Positions 39,901 to 44,541 of a DNA stretch of 44,541 nt are shown here, piece after piece. The DNA comes from Bacteroidales bacterium (lineage in GTDB: Bacteria > Bacteroidota > Bacteroidia > Bacteroidales > Tenuifilaceae): the NCBI GenBank assembly GCA_003818205.1, contig RPRQ01000040.1:1-44541 (forward strand), written 5' to 3'. A model generated the notes under the pieces. It ran no database searches. It was not told the DNA's origin and was given only the letters and a program-made list of their open reading frames with translations. The first letter of the stretch is position 1, and each line of letters opens with the position of its first letter. Made by a program: the position numbers and the translations under genes.

Positions 39901-41567
39901 TCGAACGAAAGCGCAAAGAACAAATTCAGAAAATAATTTATAACAGTTCCATCGCTGTTGATACATCGGAAAGCTTAGCCGATTTGATTGACTATATCAA
40001 AAATCAGATCGGGCTGCTCATCGACACAACAAACTTTTTTGCTGCGTTCTACGATGAGGAGACCGATACCATAACGTTGCCATACCATAACGATCAGAAA
40101 GATATTATTAAACATTTTCCTGCCGGGAGAACGCTAACCAAACACGTGATAAGAACAAAAAAACCCTTACTGGTAAACAAAAAGCAAATCGAAGAGCTTG
40201 AAAATGCCGGAACAATAGATTCTTTTGGTAATAAAGCGGCGGTTTGGTTGGGTGTTCCGCTAATTGTTAAAGGTAAAATAACAGGAATATTTGCAGTACA
40301 AAGCCACGAAGATAGGAATGCATACGATAACGACGATTTAGAAATGCTTGAATTCATCTCCCGTCAGGTAAGCATCCTGATAGAACGAAAAAAGGTGGAG
40401 CAGGATATGAAAATAGCTTTCGAAAAGGCGAAGGAATCAGACCGATTAAAATCAACATTCCTCGCCACCATGTCGCACGAGCTGAGAACGCCATTGAATG
40501 CGGTTATCGGATTCTCTGATATGATGAAAAATGAAATAGATAACACCAAGATACCCGAATATGCAGGTATCATTAATACCTGCGGATTAAATTTGCTTGA
40601 AATCGTTGAAGATATATTCGATATAACCCTGCTCGAAAGCGGTGAAGTAAAAGTTAGCTTGGAGGATTACAGAATTAGCAATCTTCCGCATGATATAAAC
40701 GATTCAATAGTGTTAGAGCAGGAAAAGCTGAACAAACAACACCTCAGTATAACTTTTATACCCCCCCAAGAAATCGACAATCTAATTCTACATACCGATA
40801 AAACGAAGCTGAAACAAATACTGCTCAACCTTATCAAAAATGCGCTCAAATTTACTTTTAAAGGTTATATCGAGTACGGCCTCAGTATTGATGAAATTGA
40901 CGATAACAGCGTAATAAAATTTTACGTTAAGGATACAGGCATAGGAATTAGCGAGGAGCACATTGAGATAATATTCGAAAACTTTAGGCAGGTTGATGAT
41001 TCCAACACAAGGCTATTCGGCGGAACAGGGCTAGGTCTTTCAGTAGCAAGACGATATACTGAAATGCTAGGTGGAAAAATTTGGGTAGAATCAAACTTTG
41101 GCAAAGGCTCTACCTTCTACTTCACTCTTCCAAACTATGAGCTACTAGCTGTCGATGAAAATATAAAATATAAAGATACCCTATCAGCTATGCTCAATTT
41201 TAAGGGTAAAACAATACTTATAGCAGAGGATGAGACCTCTAACTATGAGCTGTTGGTTGTCTATCTTGAACACCTAGAAGTGAAAATCTTATGGGCTCGT
41301 AACGGTGAGGAAGCCATTACCATTTGCAATACCATTGGCGGTATTGATTTAGTACTTATGGATATAAAAATGCCAAAGATAAATGGATTCGATGCCACCA
41401 TTAGCATTAAAAAGACGCATCCAAACCTTCCCATCATAGCGCAAACTGCCTTCGTCCTCCATGGCGATGATAGAAAAGCGCTAGAAGCTGGATGTGATGA
41501 TTACATCAGTAAGCCTATAAAGAGGCGAGAACTGTACGGCCTGCTATCGAAATACCTTCAAGAATGA
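36930..41567 (+). CDS. Membrane hybrid histidine kinase with PAS and GAF domains
   Basis: The ATG at 36930 is preferred over a GTG at 36885. The 1545-residue protein has about eight membrane helices (1-290), a PAS (about 298-415), a GAF-like domain (425-605) with a Cys-rich insert CPRRDNCDIVNEQEC (from 488) and HHFRNHC, two PAS domains (620-740, 750-870), a further sensor-like segment (880-995), a GAF (996-1160), HisKA with H1183 in MSHELRTPLNAV, an ATPase (N-box NLIKNALKF, G1 DTGIGI, G2 GGTGLGL) and a C-terminal receiver with D1478 in LVLMDIKMP. All catalytic residues are present. It is divergent from the receiver / pseudokinase / ABCG array. Confidence 0.94.
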   Translation: MRLLFSFENSLKIQGLLIFLIGMLGFLGWASNALLLASYSDNFIPMAPDTSFIFLIFGLVLFTNSYKSHIPIIRTGTIITIAFLTFYGFFKSVEYFANSDLTFEYYLSPVTEKWGAFPLKRMSPLTGFLFFMAGIAFLVKAKFGEKKSTNGLIGILGASVTFSGFAVILGYLFQTPLLYKSGVIPLALPTAICFLILGVSIVIYSGRKNFIVRQFIGRTPYNILIRSIIPILFFAILFQGLILKYFNDSKTLNFALFSALLTLLLITLIGFVIIQVSKSVFKNAILAENKRKQAEIAVQSKDELLKLTGESANVGGWEYDVQTQQITISSEIARILGLDTKQNLKVFEDSLMQDSRKIYDNAIELIIKKRIASDFEVDIITNEGQQRNLRIIGIPVVEDSSVEKIRGIIHDITGEKNYDKKQLLIANILALLNRPIEWGLLVDDILYGIKEYLKNESIVLQVQGKNDNPFNHSIGFPDKYDISKNTLCPRRDNCDIVNEQECNSFYECFCDVVIKGNSKTANHNFTALSSFWFNTLDSLNAYVPKSDLPHHFRNHCNLNAYESVALIPLHSDDEIIGFLQLNDKRPNFFNTDIIGFMEELSSLIGIAFKRIQSENKIKENEKKFRAMFESAAVGVALIDTNNWKPIEINQKYCDILGYSMDEMLSISPMEITHENDIEENLKQRNRIVNGEISEYSIVKRYYHKNGSIVWVNLFVSLMADSERFQNYHIVIVEDITAQRITEKALTDSEEHFRSIAQTAGDAIISMNEEGKIFTWNNAASTIFGHSESEVLGVDFKNLIIPIEYSNIISNCFQRVNQEPIENSSGNTIEIKAFRKDGVVIPVELSISSYKKDNKWHATAILRDISKRKEAEKEIKERVKEIQCLQNITRIIDKDSLTFAKFFNKVANLIPTGFQYPENTECRIVLKDHTFQTSTFVESNLRLSSEIVNKNKQLGYIEVFLHYEANEPSFTPFLTEEKELITTISKILSEFIERKRKEQIQKIIYNSSIAVDTSESLADLIDYIKNQIGLLIDTTNFFAAFYDEETDTITLPYHNDQKDIIKHFPAGRTLTKHVIRTKKPLLVNKKQIEELENAGTIDSFGNKAAVWLGVPLIVKGKITGIFAVQSHEDRNAYDNDDLEMLEFISRQVSILIERKKVEQDMKIAFEKAKESDRLKSTFLATMSHELRTPLNAVIGFSDMMKNEIDNTKIPEYAGIINTCGLNLLEIVEDIFDITLLESGEVKVSLEDYRISNLPHDINDSIVLEQEKLNKQHLSITFIPPQEIDNLILHTDKTKLKQILLNLIKNALKFTFKGYIEYGLSIDEIDDNSVIKFYVKDTGIGISEEHIEIIFENFRQVDDSNTRLFGGTGLGLSVARRYTEMLGGKIWVESNFGKGSTFYFTLPNYELLAVDENIKYKDTLSAMLNFKGKTILIAEDETSNYELLVVYLEHLEVKILWARNGEEAITICNTIGGIDLVLMDIKMPKINGFDATISIKKTHPNLPIIAQTAFVLHGDDRKALEAGCDDYISKPIKRRELYGLLSKYLQE

Positions 41568-41820
41568 TTAGTTATTCCCCATTGAACATAAAAAAGGAAA
41601 AAATCATTTTTTATTACCATAAAACAATGATAAATACCTCCGAATGACGAATTATTACTCAATAGTTATTAAAAAGAAATAAGAATTACTTCTCAACAAT
41701 ATGCTAATCAACTTGTTTTACTGTGAATATCTAGCCCATTTAAAGATGCTCCATTGGTAATAAAGTAAGGTTATATTGACTATCTTTAATCGTTGAGTAA
41801 AACAATAAACCTATCAAAAA

Positions 41821-43149
41821 ATGGCAAAAAAGAAATTAAAAAAATTGTTCGTTCTAGACACAAACGTCATCCTTCACGACTATAAGTGCATCTACAATTT
41901 TCAGGAGAATGATATTGTGATCCCCATCGTTGCGCTTGAGGAGTTGGACTTTTTCAAGAAAGGGAACGAAATGATTAACTTTCATGCACGCGAATTTGCT
42001 CGTGAATTGGACAAAATATCAGGCGATAATCTATTCAACGGAGGCATTCAGCTGGGCAAGGAGCATGGAAAGCTAAGGATTGAAACAGGAAAACCATTCT
42101 CGAAAGAAATACTCGAATCCTTCACCGAGAAAAGCCCTGACCATAGGATTCTCGCTATTACTGATTACCTTCATAGAAAGAATCCCGATAGACCTGTAAT
42201 CCTCGTATCAAAGGACATAAACCTGAGGATGAAAGCAAAATCGTTGGGGTTGAACGCTCAGGATTACCTTTCTGATAAGGTTCAGGATATAGATACGTTA
42301 AAAAGAGATATTGAGACGATATCAAATATCAACGATTCTTTAATACAGCAGATGTACGAGAAGCATGAAGGACTAACGGCCAAGGAGCTAAAGGTAAAAC
42401 CCTACCCCAATCAGTTCTACATCATCAAAGGCAACAAATCGAGCGCATTGGGTCGATACGATGGTATCTCTGCTACAATTAAAAGGATAGAAAAGATTAA
42501 AACTTACGGCATCGAACCGCGCAACTCGGAGCAAACCTTTTCCCTTGATGCACTACTTAACCCGAATATTCAACTTGTTGCCTTAACAGGTAAAGCAGGA
42601 ACAGGAAAAACCCTGCTAGCATTAGCCGCAGCACTTCAACAGGAAGCTAATTTTCAGCAAATTCTTTTAGCTCGGCCAATCGTTGCCCTATCAAATCGCG
42701 ATTTGGGATTCCTGCCTGGTGATGTAAACGAAAAGATTAGCCCCTACATGCAACCCCTTTTCGATAACCTTTCGGTTATTAAGAATAAGTTTAAAAGCCC
42801 AAGCAAGGAGTATCAGCATATAGAAGAGTTGCAACGCACTGATCGGCTTGTTATCACACCATTAGCATACATTAGGGGAAGGAGTTTATCGAATGTTTTC
42901 TTTATCGTGGATGAGGCTCAAAACCTCTCGCCACACGAGATTAAAACCATCATTACACGTGCAGGCGAGGGTACTAAATTTGTTTTCACAGGCGATATTC
43001 AGCAAATCGACCACCCTTACCTCGATATGAAGTCTAATGGGTTATCGTATCTAACAGACAAAATGCATGGGCAGGAAATCTTTGCACATATCAACCTAGT
43101 TAAAGGTGAGCGCAGCTTTTTAGCTGAACTTGCTAGCAACTTACTGTAG
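41821..43149 (+). CDS. PIN-PhoH ATPase/ribonuclease
   Basis: A 442-residue protein with an N-terminal PIN nuclease domain (residues 6-160: FVLDTNVILHDYKCIYNF, VALEELDFFKK, DHRILAITDYLH, VILVSKDINLRMKA), whose acidic residues form the metal site. A C-terminal PhoH ATPase has Walker A LTGKAGTGKT (about 256) and Walker B FIVDEAQNL, then FTGDIQQIDHPY. In the known PhoH2/YlaK type the pair acts as an RNA helicase and ribonuclease in the cytoplasm. It stands alone; TATCTTTA at 41781-41788 may be its -7 element. Confidence 0.94.
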   Translation: MAKKKLKKLFVLDTNVILHDYKCIYNFQENDIVIPIVALEELDFFKKGNEMINFHAREFARELDKISGDNLFNGGIQLGKEHGKLRIETGKPFSKEILESFTEKSPDHRILAITDYLHRKNPDRPVILVSKDINLRMKAKSLGLNAQDYLSDKVQDIDTLKRDIETISNINDSLIQQMYEKHEGLTAKELKVKPYPNQFYIIKGNKSSALGRYDGISATIKRIEKIKTYGIEPRNSEQTFSLDALLNPNIQLVALTGKAGTGKTLLALAAALQQEANFQQILLARPIVALSNRDLGFLPGDVNEKISPYMQPLFDNLSVIKNKFKSPSKEYQHIEELQRTDRLVITPLAYIRGRSLSNVFFIVDEAQNLSPHEIKTIITRAGEGTKFVFTGDIQQIDHPYLDMKSNGLSYLTDKMHGQEIFAHINLVKGERSFLAELASNLL

Positions 43150-43312
43150 AAAGTACTTAAAGTTTGAAACTTCATGCACTGAATATATAAAATACTTGAT
43201 TCCCTCAGTATTTTTACTTATTTTTATTAAGTTACTAGGGTTTATGTTTAATGTTGTATGCAATTTTAAGAAAAACACTACTCATATTGATAAATAGTAA
43301 CTTAACAAGAAA

Positions 43313-43786
43313 ATGAAACGATTTATTATATTGATTTTAATATTTTCGTTTTTTTTATCGACTAATTGTCAATCCTATAAACGGCCTAATATGGATTTAA
43401 AAATTGTTCTGGATTTTATTGAATCAATAAATAACGCAAACACAGATAAACTTTATGACCTAATGAGTAATGACCATGTGTTTATAGATTCTCGTGGTAA
43501 TAGTATCGTTGGCAACGACAATATGAAAAATGCTTGGATAGGCTACCTTGATTTGTTTCCTGATTATAAAATAGAGATTACAGATACGCTTCAAAATGAT
43601 TCAATAATAGTTCTTTTGGGCTATGCCAGCGGGACTTATAAAACAAAAAATAAGAATGTGGGCAATAATAATTATTGGAAAGTTCCTGCATCATGGAAAG
43701 CGATAGTTGTAGATAAAAGAATTAAGCTTTGGCAGGTATATGCCGATAATAGTGTAGCAATTGAAATAATGAATAAGAACAAATAA
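43313..43786 (+). CDS. NTF2-like (SnoaL-type) exported protein
   Basis: A 157-residue protein with a signal peptide (MKRFIILILIFSFFLSTNCQS) that could also be a lipoprotein signal (STNC, Cys at 19). The mature part has the SnoaL/NTF2 pattern: VLDFIESINNANTDKLYDLMSNDHVFIDSRGN, then MKNAWIGYLDLFPDYKIEIT and the final strand IKLWQVYADNSVAIEIM. Fold clear, ligand and activity unknown. Stand-alone gene preceded by an AT-rich gap. Confidence 0.85.
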   Translation: MKRFIILILIFSFFLSTNCQSYKRPNMDLKIVLDFIESINNANTDKLYDLMSNDHVFIDSRGNSIVGNDNMKNAWIGYLDLFPDYKIEITDTLQNDSIIVLLGYASGTYKTKNKNVGNNNYWKVPASWKAIVVDKRIKLWQVYADNSVAIEIMNKNK

Positions 43787-43817
43787 AAAACTGTGCACAT
43801 GTTGTAAAACGCTGTCT

Positions 43818-44321
43818 ATGGAATACAAGGAGCTAATCGTGATTCGGCACGCTAAGTCATCGTGGGATGAACCAAATACGGATGATGCTGATAGAGCATT
43901 GATTTCAAGGGGAATAGCTGATGCTTACGCAATGGCGAATCGTCAGAAAAAAATACTAAAGTCAATTGATCTGGTTCTTACTAGCCATGCCAACCGAGCA
44001 ACCCACACCGCAACCATTTTTGCAGGGATTATCGGCTACCCTTACGAAAAAATCAAACTATCATCAAAACTTTATGAGATAAGCGAGCATCAGCTAATAT
44101 CAATCGTTAAATCTCTTCCCAATGATCTTTCCCGAGTTATTATCGTTGGGCACAACCCAACCTTTACCTATTTTGTAAATAAGTATTTAAAAAGCCCAAT
44201 TGATAATATTCCAACGGCAGGTATGGTAGGCTTATCCTTTCATACCGATTCATGGAGCGATATTTCAAAGGACAACCTTCAATCTAGCTTTTTTGAATAT
44301 CCAAAAAAGGAACAATTGTAA
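43818..44321 (+). CDS. sixA: SixA-type histidine phosphatase
   Basis: A 167-residue histidine phosphatase of the SixA branch: the catalytic LIVIRHAKSSWDE with R10-H11, DDADRALISRGIADAYAM, LTSHANRATHTA with the second Arg, and IVGHNPTFTYFVNKYL with the second catalytic His. SixA of Escherichia coli removes phosphate from histidine residues of phosphotransfer proteins; the name here is by similarity, and the target is not known. The neighbouring two-component-rich region (27974-41567) makes a phospho-histidine substrate attractive, but this is inference. Confidence 0.92.
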   Translation: MEYKELIVIRHAKSSWDEPNTDDADRALISRGIADAYAMANRQKKILKSIDLVLTSHANRATHTATIFAGIIGYPYEKIKLSSKLYEISEHQLISIVKSLPNDLSRVIIVGHNPTFTYFVNKYLKSPIDNIPTAGMVGLSFHTDSWSDISKDNLQSSFFEYPKKEQL

Positions 44322-44418
44322 TATATTTGTTTCGGGATGCTATCAATTTTATTGATTTTGGGATAGCCATTAATAATGCGAATTAAGGGTTGAATATTAC
44401 AGCTAACACAATAAATAA

Positions 44419-44470
44419 CCGCCTTTTAAGGCGGAGTCAAAGGGATAAAGGGTACTGGGCTTTAGCCCAA
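44419..44470. repeat. Double-hairpin dispersed repeat, copy 2
   Basis: CCGCCTT (44419-44425) with AAGGCGG (44428-44434), then AGTCAAAGGGATAAAG, then GGGCT-TT-AGCCC (44457-44468). Reverse complemented this equals the arrangement at 16294-16346. The 44322-44541 tail holds this element, a short ATCAAT/ATTGAT hairpin at 44342-44356 and no gene. Confidence 0.85.
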
Positions 44471-44541
44471 CATCGATTAGAATACGAATGACAGAGTAAA
44501 ATGAACTCAACATTTATCATCTTTTTAGAATATTCCTTAAA

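Overview
The window reads as chromosomal DNA of an AT-rich member of the Bacteroidota. The evidence is a type IX secretion system plug protein (T9SS_plug/DUF5103 family), several TAnnTTTG-type -7 promoter elements including a near-consensus TTTG-N18-TACATTTG promoter in front of the only tRNA, many secreted or lipoprotein genes with short Bacteroidota-style signal peptides, and intergenic spaces full of dispersed palindromic repeats. The tRNA-Val gene does not encode its CCA end, and a CCA-adding enzyme gene is present. The species cannot be named from the sequence alone; a Bacteroidales/Marinilabiliales-like organism is an inference.

Layout. 1-1684: a 14-bp tandem repeat runs up to the start codon of moaC, followed by a MOSC-MogA fusion (molybdenum cofactor biosynthesis). 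1780-6269: a plus-strand run with a WYL-type regulator, a GyrI-like effector-binding protein, a DJ-1/PfpI protein, a DUF4332 protein, and a DUF3795 / GNAT-YoaP / DUF3795 trio. 6411-8435: thioredoxin and CCA tRNA nucleotidyltransferase. 8528-13135 (minus): a secreted C1-type cysteine peptidase and a 1092-residue secreted protein with three ~200-residue MORN/Cys units ending in a caspase-like domain. 13136-13954 is non-coding and holds a candidate small RNA. 13955-18919: T9SS plug protein, an HD phosphohydrolase, a 650-bp repeat field, a secreted endonuclease/phosphatase-fold protein and a beta-helix-type lipoprotein. 19009-21731: an amidohydrolase lipoprotein, a GNAT acetyltransferase and a small outer-membrane-type protein.

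21861-29329: an efflux locus. TolC, two small unknown proteins, an ABC ATPase and an HlyD-type adaptor lie on the minus strand, divergent from an NtrC-type sigma-54 activator and its histidine kinase on the plus strand. No permease gene is present, and two copies of one composite repeat flank the adaptor-ATPase pair. A direct repeat (TGTTCGAT, 22 bp apart) and a weak sigma-54-like promoter lie between the divergent operons.

29549-36416: a transposase remnant abuts tRNA-Val(UAC). After that comes a minus-strand five-gene array: a stand-alone receiver, a degenerate receiver-kinase protein lacking both the phospho-acceptor Asp and His, an ABCG-type transporter with a TerB-like N-terminus, a lipoprotein and a secreted protein. 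A 1545-residue multi-PAS/GAF hybrid histidine kinase is transcribed divergently (36930-41567). I consider this the most likely undescribed system in the window. 41821-44321: PIN-PhoH ATPase, an NTF2-like secreted protein and a SixA-type phosphatase; the end carries another copy of a two-hairpin dispersed repeat.

All functions come from reading sequence and motifs by eye; no database search was run. The reported start codons were chosen by signal peptides, family starts and upstream sequence, and differ from the longest open frame in several genes.
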